Source: Roseburia sp. 831b
GTDB taxonomy: Bacteria > Bacillota > Clostridia > Lachnospirales > Lachnospiraceae
Direction: 5' to 3'
Length of the DNA stretch: 64,000 bases
Assembly: GCF_001940165.2 (NCBI RefSeq)
Contig: NZ_CP135162.1
Span: 1,827,501-1,891,500, forward strand
Below the pieces are notes generated by a model, which had not been told where the DNA came from, ran no database searches, and saw only the letters and a program-made list of their open reading frames with translations. Below, piece after piece: positions 17,396-25,188 of the stretch. Made by a program: the position numbers and the translations under genes. How positions within the stretch are numbered: the first letter of the stretch is position 1; every line of letters starts with the position of its first letter.

Positions 17396-19150
17396 CTATC
17401 GTCCCTCCTGTGCTGCACTCTTTTTCGGAAACTGGGACTCATAAATTTCCCGATAAATCTCACAGGTTTTCAATAATTCCTCATGAGTTCCCATTCCAAC
17501 CAGATTTCCATCATCCATGACCAGGATTTTATCTGCATGCATGAGCGATGCAGCCCTCTGGGACACCAAAAAGACTGTGGTATTTTTCATTTCACGAATT
17601 GCCTCACGGAGTTTCGCATCGGTTGCATAATCAAGGGCAGAAGCGCTGTCATCTAAAATTAAAATCTCCGGCTTTTTCACAATCGCTCTTGCAATCGTAA
17701 GTCTTTGTCTTTGACCACCGGAAAGATTTTTTCCACCCTGCTCAATCTCATAATCAAGCCTGCCTTCCTTCGCATCTACAAATTCTTTTGCCTGGGAGAT
17801 ACGAAGTGCTTCCTCTAACTCTTCCTCGGTTGCATCCTTCTTTCCCCACATCAGATTCTCACGGATGGTTCCTTTAAAAAGAACCGCTTTTTGCTGCACA
17901 ATCCCAACCATATCGCGGAGTACCTCAACCGGATAATCTTTTACATTCATTCCATTGATGCGGACCTCACCTCTTGTGACATCATAAAATCTTGGAATCA
18001 GATGCACCACGGAAGATTTTCCGGAACCGGTTCCTCCGATAATTCCGATTGTTTCCCCACGTCTGACCGTAAAGTTCAAATCTGACAGCGCTTCCTCACC
18101 TGCTTTTTCATATGAAAGTCCGACTCCGTCAAAAGAAAGAATTTCGTCGCTCTTTCTTCCCTCTTCCAGCGCACTCTGCCACTGCTTGGATGGTTTGCTC
18201 ACAATCGACGGGCTAAGTTCCAGGATACCCTGGATACGATTTCCACATGCAATCGCTTTTGTCACTGTAATAATAAGATTAGCTAATTTTATAAGTTCTA
18301 CTAATATCTGTGACATATAGTTCACAAGGGCTACTACTTCACCCTGTGTGATAATTCCCTGGTCAACCTGCACCGCTCCCGTGTAAATCAGGACGATGGT
18401 TGCGCCGTTGATGATGATGTAGGTCACCGGATTCATCAGTGCCGATATTTTTCCGACATAGAGCTGCATTCTTGTCAAAAATTCGTTGCTCTCATGAAAA
18501 TGTTCCATCTCGTCCGCTTCTTTTCGGAAGGCACGAATTACCCTTGTACCGGTCAAATTCTCTCTTGTGATTCCCAAAACGTTATCTAACGCAGACTGCA
18601 CCTTGCGGTATAATGGAATACTGATAATCATAATGCCAAACACCACAATCGAAAGTAACGGTATCGCCACCACAAAGACAAGCGCTGCCTTTACGTTGAT
18701 GGTGAAAGCCATAATCATCGCACCAAAGACGATAAACGGTGAACGCAGAAACAAGCGCAAAACGAGGTTTACACCGGATTGCACCTGATTGATATCACTG
18801 GTCATTCTTGTAATCAGTGTTGATGTTCCGACAACATCCATCTCCGTAAAAGAGAGCGTCTCAATATGGGAAAATAAAACATGTCTTATTTTGGTTGAAA
18901 AACCAACCGCCGCTTTTGCCGCATAATACTGTGCCGTTATGGAACAGGTAAGACCGATTAAGGCAAGTGCAATCAGCACAAAACACATCTTTACCACATA
19001 ATTGCCATCCTGCATTCCAATTCCATGGTCAATAATCGCCGCCATTACAAGTGGGACAATCAATTCGAATGACGCCTCTAACAGTTTAAAAAGAGGTCCT
19101 AATACACTTTCTTTTTTATAATCTTTCAGATAAATTAATAACTTTCTCAC
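17396..19150 (-). CDS. ABC exporter subunit, permease fused to ATPase (first half of pair)
   Basis: The 584-residue half-transporter has the type IV exporter fold: six helices, then a nucleotide-binding domain with GGTGSGKSS, VQQKAVLFKGT, signature NLSGGQRQRL, Walker B EILILDDSASALD and switch region VSQRAASL. The residue after Walker B is Asp rather than Glu, and the H-loop carries Gln (SQR) instead of His. This site is therefore probably the degenerate, non-catalytic one of a heterodimer, while the partner keeps the usual Glu and His. That asymmetry supports the pairing. Confidence 0.93.
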   Translation of the reverse strand: MRKLLIYLKDYKKESVLGPLFKLLEASFELIVPLVMAAIIDHGIGMQDGNYVVKMCFVLIALALIGLTCSITAQYYAAKAAVGFSTKIRHVLFSHIETLSFTEMDVVGTSTLITRMTSDINQVQSGVNLVLRLFLRSPFIVFGAMIMAFTINVKAALVFVVAIPLLSIVVFGIMIISIPLYRKVQSALDNVLGITRENLTGTRVIRAFRKEADEMEHFHESNEFLTRMQLYVGKISALMNPVTYIIINGATIVLIYTGAVQVDQGIITQGEVVALVNYMSQILVELIKLANLIITVTKAIACGNRIQGILELSPSIVSKPSKQWQSALEEGRKSDEILSFDGVGLSYEKAGEEALSDLNFTVRRGETIGIIGGTGSGKSSVVHLIPRFYDVTRGEVRINGMNVKDYPVEVLRDMVGIVQQKAVLFKGTIRENLMWGKKDATEEELEEALRISQAKEFVDAKEGRLDYEIEQGGKNLSGGQRQRLTIARAIVKKPEILILDDSASALDYATDAKLREAIREMKNTTVFLVSQRAASLMHADKILVMDDGNLVGMGTHEELLKTCEIYREIYESQFPKKSAAQEGR

Positions 19151-19249
19151 GTCAGGTTCCCCGATTCTTTTCTTTTTTTATCCTTTACATATTGCCACAT
19201 TTTATGTCATTTTTCAATAAAGTTAGCCGTTTTTTCGGTTCCTTATAAA

Positions 19250-19291
19250 AGAAAAACAGAACGGTTCTCAAAGAAGCTTCCGTTCTGTTTT
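19250..19291 (-). terminator. Rho-independent terminator after the single-chain ABC exporter
   Basis: An 11-bp stem (AAACAGAACGG at 19254-19264 with CCGTTCTGTTT at 19280-19290) is followed on the minus strand by a T-rich tail. It lies just after the stop at 19307. Confidence 0.85.
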
Positions 19292-19306
19292 CTGTCAAAA
19301 CTTAGA

Positions 19307-21265
19307 TTAATTTTTAACACCCATCGTCTTTTTCGTATATTCCGTGTAAATTCTGTGATAGAGTCCTTCTTTTGCCATCAGTTCTTTATGTCTTCCATGT
19401 TCCGAAATCGTACCATTCTCAAGCACATAGATATCCTCTGCAAACTGTGAAATAATATTCATCTTATGTGAAATAATAATCCCTTTCATCCCAGTCGTGT
19501 ACGCTTGTAATACATTCAGACATTTTCCTTCGGAAATGGCATCTAAGCCGGTAAACGGCTCATCCAAAATAAAATAATTTCCATATTCTGGAAGAAGGAA
19601 ACGGGCAATTGCGATTTTGTTCTTTTCTCCTCCTGAAATCTTACAGCCTCTCTGTCCAAACTTTCTTCCCTCTAAATCTAATAATTCTAAATCCGATAAC
19701 AGCCTATTATATTTTTCTTCCAAATAATAATGTCTTGCCATTTCTATCTTAGCAGTCCATTCCACAAACCATGTCTTATCTTCTGGTAATTCTTGTACAA
19801 TACACTCCAGAACAGAGCTATCCTGCACTTGTGCATAATTCAGCAAAAAGAGTTCCCTTAGCAGCTCCCTTTCTGGTTTTTCCAACCGTATTTTCTCCTT
19901 TCGGTTCCATGCTTTAAGCGTATCATAGAGTTTTTGCACACAGTCCTTACATTCACTTTCTTTTTTTACATATGCCTCAGCAGAAATTCCTGCTTTTCCA
20001 AGTGTAATGTTAAACTCCAGATTTCCGTTAAACATTTCCGGTTCCTGCGGAGCATAGCGTATTGCCGTCTGAATCAGATATCTGCTGATATCTGAAGTCT
20101 GTTTTTCACCATAACAGCACACACCATCTGTCGGAAGCAGCTCACCCAGTACCATTTTTATAATCGTAGATTTTCCCTCTCCAGAAAGACCAACAACCCC
20201 AATTTTCGCACCAACCTCCATCGAGAGTCCGCTTAATGCCTTTTTCCCCGAAGCATTTTCGTATGAAAAAGAGCAATTTTTTAATGCAAGTGCTTCTCCA
20301 TCTGGAATTTTAAGCCGTAATTCCGGGCACAGACTGTCTTTTATTTTGTTATAAAACATCGTAAATTGGTGTTTGTTGGAATTATACTGTTTCAAAAGCG
20401 TGATTGGAACAAAGATGGTTGAAAAATAAGAAAGCATCGCAATAAAAGACGCTATCTCCATTTTTCCTGCATTCATCTGACAGACAGAGACTATAAAAAA
20501 TATGGACAGTGCCAGAATCCGGATTCCTCCCAATGCAGACACCGATGCCGAATTAATCGTATTTGCCTGTTTCATGAATCCGTCTCTTTCATCAAAAATC
20601 TGATAAATCTCTTTCATGTATCGGTTTATATCTGCAAATCCCATAACACTTAGGCGATTTTCAATGCACTCAAGCACACGCGGGTTTGCCTCATAAATCT
20701 TTTCCCGCGCCGCCTGAAACTTTTTGATAAACGCTTTATCACTGACAAAATGTAACACTATCATCACGAGATAGGACACCATAACAATTCCGACAAATGC
20801 CTTCGACCACTGTGCTGTAATAACCAAAATTACAATTGTAGAGATGCATTGGAAAAAGATATTTACAATATTCGTTTCGAGCAGATTCGAAATATGTTCC
20901 GAATCTCCAAACACGCTTACCATATAAGCTCCAGGTCCCTTGGATTCAATAATGGGATTTTTGTTTTTCAATGCAGATTCAATCAGTTCCTCCTGAAGTG
21001 CTCTCTGAAGCGTCCGCTCCAAATGGCTCAATAAAACAGACTCAGCAATGACTGCCAGTACCCCCGCCACCCCACATAAAAAATAAATACAGATGTAGGA
21101 AATCTTCAGTTGCGAATTGGTCATTCGTTCAATCATCTCTTTCTGCGAAATCGGGATGAGAACCATAGAGCAGTTATTCACGAAAGATGTGAAAAAATTC
21201 AACAAAAAACACATTTTTGCTTTACGGTTAAATCTTTTCCATGCAAATCTATAAAATTTTATCAT
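19307..21265 (-). CDS. ABC exporter with an enlarged nucleotide-binding domain
   Basis: The 652-residue protein has an N-terminal transmembrane domain (about 1-310) and one nucleotide-binding domain: Walker A GLSGEGKSTII, Q-loop YAPQEPEMFNG, signature KISGGEKNKIAIA, Walker B YFILDEPFTGLD and H-loop IIISHKMN. Between the Q-loop and the signature is an insert of about 100 residues, rich in Lys/Glu with two or three cysteines (SECKDCVQKL), not seen in ordinary exporters. There is no C39 peptidase domain. It diverges from the small secreted-peptide gene at 21455 across a shared palindrome, so export of that peptide or of a product it controls is a reasonable inference. Confidence 0.85.
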   Translation of the reverse strand: MIKFYRFAWKRFNRKAKMCFLLNFFTSFVNNCSMVLIPISQKEMIERMTNSQLKISYICIYFLCGVAGVLAVIAESVLLSHLERTLQRALQEELIESALKNKNPIIESKGPGAYMVSVFGDSEHISNLLETNIVNIFFQCISTIVILVITAQWSKAFVGIVMVSYLVMIVLHFVSDKAFIKKFQAAREKIYEANPRVLECIENRLSVMGFADINRYMKEIYQIFDERDGFMKQANTINSASVSALGGIRILALSIFFIVSVCQMNAGKMEIASFIAMLSYFSTIFVPITLLKQYNSNKHQFTMFYNKIKDSLCPELRLKIPDGEALALKNCSFSYENASGKKALSGLSMEVGAKIGVVGLSGEGKSTIIKMVLGELLPTDGVCCYGEKQTSDISRYLIQTAIRYAPQEPEMFNGNLEFNITLGKAGISAEAYVKKESECKDCVQKLYDTLKAWNRKEKIRLEKPERELLRELFLLNYAQVQDSSVLECIVQELPEDKTWFVEWTAKIEMARHYYLEEKYNRLLSDLELLDLEGRKFGQRGCKISGGEKNKIAIARFLLPEYGNYFILDEPFTGLDAISEGKCLNVLQAYTTGMKGIIISHKMNIISQFAEDIYVLENGTISEHGRHKELMAKEGLYHRIYTEYTKKTMGVKN

Positions 21266-21369
21266 CTTGCTGTCCCTTCTATTGATGCATCATAAGATGA
21301 ATCAGTAACAAGAATAGCATCTTACAGCTACTCTTCACAGCTACATTATATCTGTATTTCAATTATTTT

Positions 21370-21425
21370 AAAGGGACGTTTTAGGTCTATATTTCCGACC
21401 TAAAAAGTCCCTTTACATTTATAAT
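21370..21425 (+). promoter_or_regulatory. Palindromic operator and promoter in front of the peptide gene
   Basis: A large interrupted palindrome occupies 21370-21414 (AAAGGGAC..TTTTAGGTC, then GACCTAAAA..GTCCCTTT). A perfect minus-10 TATAAT follows at 21420-21425. The expected minus-35 hexamer falls inside the palindrome and is poor (GACCTA), as in activator-dependent promoters. A minus-strand TATAAT at 21350-21345 could serve the divergent exporter gene from the same operator. Confidence 0.7.
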
Positions 21426-21454
21426 ACTAAACAAATCTAAGGAGGTTTTTCATT

Positions 21455-21613
21455 ATGAAATATTACAAAAAATTGGTTACATCTTTAATAATAATTCTAT
21501 TTGTTTCCTATATGCCAACCGTAGCATCAATGCACAATAGCAGTCAATCCTCAACTGCAAGTTTTTCCACCATAATGCCTTATAATAATGTATTTGAAGA
21601 TGACAAAGAATAA
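21455..21613 (+). CDS. Small secreted peptide precursor, candidate signalling peptide
   Basis: The 52-codon ORF has a perfect AAGGAGG site 9 bases before its ATG. It encodes MKYYKK, a hydrophobic stretch (LVTSLIIILFVSYM), a possible signal-peptidase site after TVA or TVAS, and a polar mature part of about 27 residues ending NNVFEDDKE. It has no cysteines and no double-glycine leader. It lies between a divergent ABC exporter and the convergent remains of an XRE/TPR-type regulator. This arrangement is like peptide-pheromone circuits of the RRNPP/Rgg kind (inference). I do not recognise the peptide family. Confidence 0.75.
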   Translation: MKYYKKLVTSLIIILFVSYMPTVASMHNSSQSSTASFSTIMPYNNVFEDDKE

Positions 21614-21616
21614 TAC

Positions 21617-21844
21617 TTATACCAAATATTTTTTTATAACAGATGCGTTGCGCTTAATATAAAACATTTCGCTGATACAGAGCGCATATTCAAAATACTT
21701 ACGATACTGCTGCTTCATAAATTTATTTTTCTTTTTTGCCATCTCATCATATATCCACCCTATCTCAAACAAGAAATCATACAATTTACTTGCATCACCT
21801 GAATTAAAACAATATTCAATTCCTTTCGCAGCAATTTTCAATGC
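21617..21844 (-). pseudogene. 3' fragment of an XRE/TPR-type regulator cut off by element insertion
   Basis: About 76 codons (from GCATTGAAAATTGC just inside the direct repeat down to the stop at 21617) encode ALKIAAKGIEYCFNSG and helical text typical of the last TPR-like repeats of such regulators. It has no start codon of its own other than an in-frame TTG. Joined across the 10-bp repeat to the fragment ending near 29958, it gives an uninterrupted frame reading DIFHYDE, then ALKIAAKG. It is therefore the missing C-terminus of the regulator at 29946-31511. Confidence 0.85.
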
Positions 21845-21854
21845 TTCATCGTAG
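21845..21854. other. attL core of the integrated element
   Basis: TTCATCGTAG is repeated in direct orientation at 29958-29967. It lies exactly at the break between the two regulator fragments, in frame on both sides (minus strand C-TAC-GAT-GAA). Confidence 0.8.
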
Positions 21855-21929
21855 GAGGTATCAACAATACAAATTTTCCTTTATTTTACTGTGTTTTCAG
21901 ATTTTGTATTTTAGGTTTTTATACTAATT

Positions 21930-21939
21930 TATACGAATT
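21930..21939. repeat. TATACGAATT motif inside the left end, candidate integrase arm site
   Basis: The same 10-mer occurs in the same orientation twice inside the right end, at 29870-29879 and 29890-29899. Degenerate copies (ATACTAATTT at 21921, ATACTACGAAT near 29857) are nearby. Repeats at both ends but not elsewhere in the element suggest integrase binding. Confidence 0.5.
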
Positions 21940-22053
21940 TTTTACATTCAAAACGCTCCGTATATTGCTTTATAAAATTTTATAAATTATAATTTATTTA
22001 ATCCCATATGGGAGAAGTAATCGCTATGCAATACTGCATGCTAAAGTATAGAT

Positions 22054-22089
22054 ACAAAAAACATCTAGCATATACTAGATGTTTTTTGT
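22054..22089 (-). terminator. Terminator after the nucleotidyltransferase gene
   Basis: A perfect 15-bp stem (ACAAAAAACATCTAG with CTAGATGTTTTTTGT) has T runs on both strands. It lies 30 bases after the stop at 22119 and is probably bidirectional, insulating the element end. Confidence 0.85.
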
Positions 22090-22118
22090 TGCCTAGAATC
22101 ACAAACTGGGATTTGCAG

Positions 22119-22613
22119 TTATCTATACTCATTCGGAATTTCGATATGAAATGTCTCACACAATAGCTTCACATCATGCACATCATTCTCATCAAATTCG
22201 TATCCCAGATGGAACATTACTTGACTATATGGTTCAATACATGAAACCTCTATCTCCTCAATTTTTCCTTTGCCCGAAAAAGTTTCTATCGGAAAACAAT
22301 CCCCCTCATAAAGAATTTCACCTTCGCCCGTATATTCAAAACAATGCAAATCAACAATTCTGTTTTTCGCATCTTCCCATACAGTATGGTTCAATGTTGT
22401 ATATTCCATCTTAATCTCATAAAAGTCATTAGCTTTCATCATCTCTATAAAGTTCTGATAATCTTTCTTTTCTACAAAAATATCAATATCGTTATGGACT
22501 CTTGACGGATATCCAAGCAACGCATCTACACCCCATCCACCATCAAGAAAGACTTTAATCTCCGCATCTATCGAGAGTTGAAGAATCTGCTTTACATCTG
22601 TTATATTAACCAT
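22119..22613 (-). CDS. lnu(C): Lincosamide nucleotidyltransferase, Lnu(C)-like
   Basis: The 164-residue enzyme would inactivate lincosamides by adding a nucleotide. It has the nucleotidyltransferase signature VFLDGGWGVDALLG (about 21-34) followed by HNDIDIFVEKK, which holds the metal-binding DxD (Asp42 and Asp44). The length and the closing text FHIEIPNEYR match what I recall of Lnu(C), first described on a small mobile transposon of Streptococcus agalactiae. The subtype should be treated as probable. It is the last gene of the integrated element, with its own minus-10-like TATAAT about 60 bases upstream and a strong terminator behind it. Confidence 0.82.
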   Translation of the reverse strand: MVNITDVKQILQLSIDAEIKVFLDGGWGVDALLGYPSRVHNDIDIFVEKKDYQNFIEMMKANDFYEIKMEYTTLNHTVWEDAKNRIVDLHCFEYTGEGEILYEGDCFPIETFSGKGKIEEIEVSCIEPYSQVMFHLGYEFDENDVHDVKLLCETFHIEIPNEYR

Positions 22614-22806
22614 CTTATCATCTCCGCAAATTCAAGTTTATCTTTCTGATTATACTATAATCCTATCCACATGAAAAGCAGAAATAATCAAGGGGAATTG
22701 ATAAGAAGTGCATTATCAATCCCCCCACTTAATTATATTCCATTCCTGCATATCAAGGGTTGCCCTACGGCGTATCGTGGCAAAATGCCACTTGCCCCTT
22801 GACATG

Positions 22807-23781
22807 CTACTGCTTCAGATAATGCGTTACTGTAACCTCTAATCTTTCATGCCCCAACGCACAAGTACAAATGTAAGCCTCATCTCTATCGAATGTCTGC
22901 TTGTTCTCACCCCTTGTCGTATATGTACCGCTTTGTATCTCGTAAGTTCTGCTTTCTCCCGTTTCCTTATCCTTTATAATTTTGTACTCATGCCTTGTCG
23001 GATATTTTGCTAATATCTTGTCTTTAAAATCTTTGTCCTGCTCTACAGCCTTGTATAATTCTCTCGCATAATCTCCTCTATACCCATGAATATCTGCCGA
23101 ATGCGATATTTTGTGAAATAGCTTTGTGTTTCTATCTTTTCCTACAAGATACTTCTCTACATATTCTCGATATTTAGGGAGAATAGGTGCAATTCTATCT
23201 CTACCTCCTTTACTTTTTTCTATCTTGACCCACATCACATCATTTCTATCCGTATAGAATTTTGCAGGTGTTAACTTCTCCAAATCACATCTTCTACAGC
23301 CAGTTGCTTTCGCAAATGTCACAAGGTCTATATGTCTTTCTTCGCTAAAATGTTTGTCCTGCTCCTTTTCCCCTCGTGAGCGAACAATGTCTTTTGTATC
23401 TCGTTTTGGCATATCTATTTCAATCTTTTCTCCGTAGAGTTTTGATAATGCCGAACGCTCCATTTTTGCAGTCCACACACTCACTCTATCTACATCAAGT
23501 CTATATTGTATATACTCTTTTGCAAATTCCTTGCAATTGTTTATATCAGCCTTTCTGTTAATGTCTTTTTCTTCCTGCAACCACTTTCCAAACCTTTGGC
23601 ATGCCTTTTGATATGTATCGAATGTATCATATGAATGTATTTTATCATCAGTCATTCCAAATCTATATTCAGTTCCCTTTTCTTCTCTTAATTGTTGTTT
23701 CGCTTCATGACGACTTTCTCCAAATCCTTGCTTGCCATAAAGTATATTATTTATCTGTCTTTCTATTGTGCTTCTTCCCAT
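22807..23781 (-). CDS. Tyrosine recombinase (cargo or second recombinase of the element)
   Basis: The 324-residue protein has the full catalytic set near the C-terminus: Arg in TGCRRCDLEKL, Lys in EKSKGGRDRI, HGYR for the HxxR pair, His in ALGHERLEVTV and the nucleophile Tyr in the terminal THYLKQ. The N-terminal half is a basic SAM-like DNA-binding domain. The ATG at 23781 is preferred because AGGGGGAATAG lies just upstream. It differs strongly from the integrase at 28578. It could resolve dimers of the replicating form or mobilise the lnu segment. A palindromic stretch at 22766-22801 (AAGGGTTGCCC, later GGCA/TGCC, CCCCTTGA) just after its stop may be its site. Confidence 0.85.
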   Translation of the reverse strand: MGRSTIERQINNILYGKQGFGESRHEAKQQLREEKGTEYRFGMTDDKIHSYDTFDTYQKACQRFGKWLQEEKDINRKADINNCKEFAKEYIQYRLDVDRVSVWTAKMERSALSKLYGEKIEIDMPKRDTKDIVRSRGEKEQDKHFSEERHIDLVTFAKATGCRRCDLEKLTPAKFYTDRNDVMWVKIEKSKGGRDRIAPILPKYREYVEKYLVGKDRNTKLFHKISHSADIHGYRGDYARELYKAVEQDKDFKDKILAKYPTRHEYKIIKDKETGESRTYEIQSGTYTTRGENKQTFDRDEAYICTCALGHERLEVTVTHYLKQ

Positions 23782-24032
23782 AATACTATTCCCCCTAAAT
23801 TTTGTTAAACTGAATCGCTTACGCAATTACTTTCAACTCGTTTTTTGAAGTGTTGAGGCTCACTTTTGAACAAAATAAAGCAACCGACAAAATGCCGCTT
23901 GCTTTCAAAACTTTTCTTTTCCTTATTCAGTTCTAATTTTCCTTTTCTCCTTTTTTAATAATTGTTATATCTTACACTTAAAAATCTATACTTAAAATGT
24001 TTGTTTCAAACATATTGCCTTAACTTATACTT
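23782..24032. other. Intergenic DNA up to the IS66 insertion, includes the left target duplication
   Basis: I see no gene. Upstream of the recombinase gene are AT-rich sequences. TTATACTT at 24025-24032 is the left copy of the 8-bp IS66 target duplication; the right copy is at 26851-26858. Confidence 0.7.
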
Positions 24033-24167
24033 GTAAACGCACCATAGTGCGTATATAGATTGCGCTATGAAAATTTGAGAAAATAGACCCAACAATTAAT
24101 ATTCATCAAAAAAGTTTAGTCTAAAAAGTTTAGTCTAAACTTTTTTGACACAAGGAGGGCTTCTATT

Positions 24168-24557
24168 ATGAAATCTCAAACATCTATAGCATCACGCAAT
24201 TGTCGTATACAAGAATGGGCTCAAATGATTCAAGATTGTAACAATCGGCCTGTTGGAATGTCTGTCAGCGAATGGTGTCAGGAACATTCTATTACCACCG
24301 CAAACTATTATTACCGAATGACTCAGGTTCGCAAAGCCTGTTTGGATTCGCTTCCAAGCGAGGTTGTTGAACAAGCGATTGTTCCTGTTCCTACCAATCT
24401 AATGACAAATGGTAATTATTCTTTTGCAGAAACAAATCAAGAGTGCGATGAATCATTTATTGAACTTTCAGCGCATGGTGTGACTCTTCGTGTTACAGAA
24501 AACACATCATCTTCACTTTTATCAAAAGTTCTTGGGGTGCTTGCCCATGTTGAATGA
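24168..24557 (+). CDS. tnpA: IS66 accessory protein TnpA
   Basis: The 129-residue protein has an N-terminal helix-turn-helix-like region (QEWAQMIQDCNNRPVG, then VSEWCQEHSITTANYYYR) of the IS66 OrfA type. The start is preceded by AAGGAGGGC. Its stop overlaps the start of tnpB by 11 bases, the tight coupling typical of IS66 elements. It is needed together with TnpB for transposition in studied IS66 relatives. Confidence 0.9.
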   Translation: MKSQTSIASRNCRIQEWAQMIQDCNNRPVGMSVSEWCQEHSITTANYYYRMTQVRKACLDSLPSEVVEQAIVPVPTNLMTNGNYSFAETNQECDESFIELSAHGVTLRVTENTSSSLLSKVLGVLAHVE

Positions 24558-24909
24558 TGCCACTTGTTTTAAACAGATTTATATCGTTTGCGGCTACACG
24601 GATCTCCGTTTTGGCTTGGATTCATTAGCTTCTATCATCGAATCCAAAACAGGAAGTAGCCCGTACGTTCCTGATACGCTTTACCTTTTCTGTGGTCGCA
24701 AGACTGACAGAATCAAAGGATTGGTGTGGGAAAAGGACGGATTCTTGCTCTTGTATAAGCGCCTAGAGAAAGGGAACTTCGTGTGGCCAAGAAATGAATC
24801 CGAAGTACGAGCACTTACCAGTCAGCAATTTCGTTGGCTCATGGAAGGTCTAACAATTTTTCCAAAGAAAACGGTTCAAGAGATCCGACCGCCAGAACAT
24901 ATGGCATAA
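24547..24909 (+). CDS. tnpB: IS66 accessory protein TnpB
   Basis: The 120-residue protein matches IS66 Orf2: it contains IYIVCGYTDLRFGLDSLASI near the start, the core LYLFCGRKTDRIKGLVWEKD and the C-terminal WLMEGLTIF. The ATG at 24547 inside tnpA is chosen because the product then has the family N-terminus. About 280 bases separate it from tnpC. Confidence 0.92.
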   Translation: MLNDATCFKQIYIVCGYTDLRFGLDSLASIIESKTGSSPYVPDTLYLFCGRKTDRIKGLVWEKDGFLLLYKRLEKGNFVWPRNESEVRALTSQQFRWLMEGLTIFPKKTVQEIRPPEHMA

Positions 24910-25188
24910 TGATTGTGCAAAAGGTAGAAATTTCAGGGGCATCATTCCTGGGTTCTAATATGGTAATTACAATCATCTGTAAGTCCAGTATTCTGCATTA
25001 TTAGCGTGTTATTGCGCTTTTAGGTAATTGTAATTTATATCCATTGTTTTGAAAACTCTGCATTTACAAGGTCTACAAATCCCTTGTGGGAGCTTACAGG
25101 CATAGGCAATTTGCCGAATTTTGAAACGAACAACATTCGCAATTTAAGTCCATATCCGCTATAATAGACCTTAGAAAAGAGGTACATT

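Noticed and set aside
22766..22801. Integron-like recombination site after the second tyrosine recombinase
   Set aside because: There is a palindromic stretch, but it lacks the paired R/L boxes of attC and has no gene cassettes; kept only as a remark.
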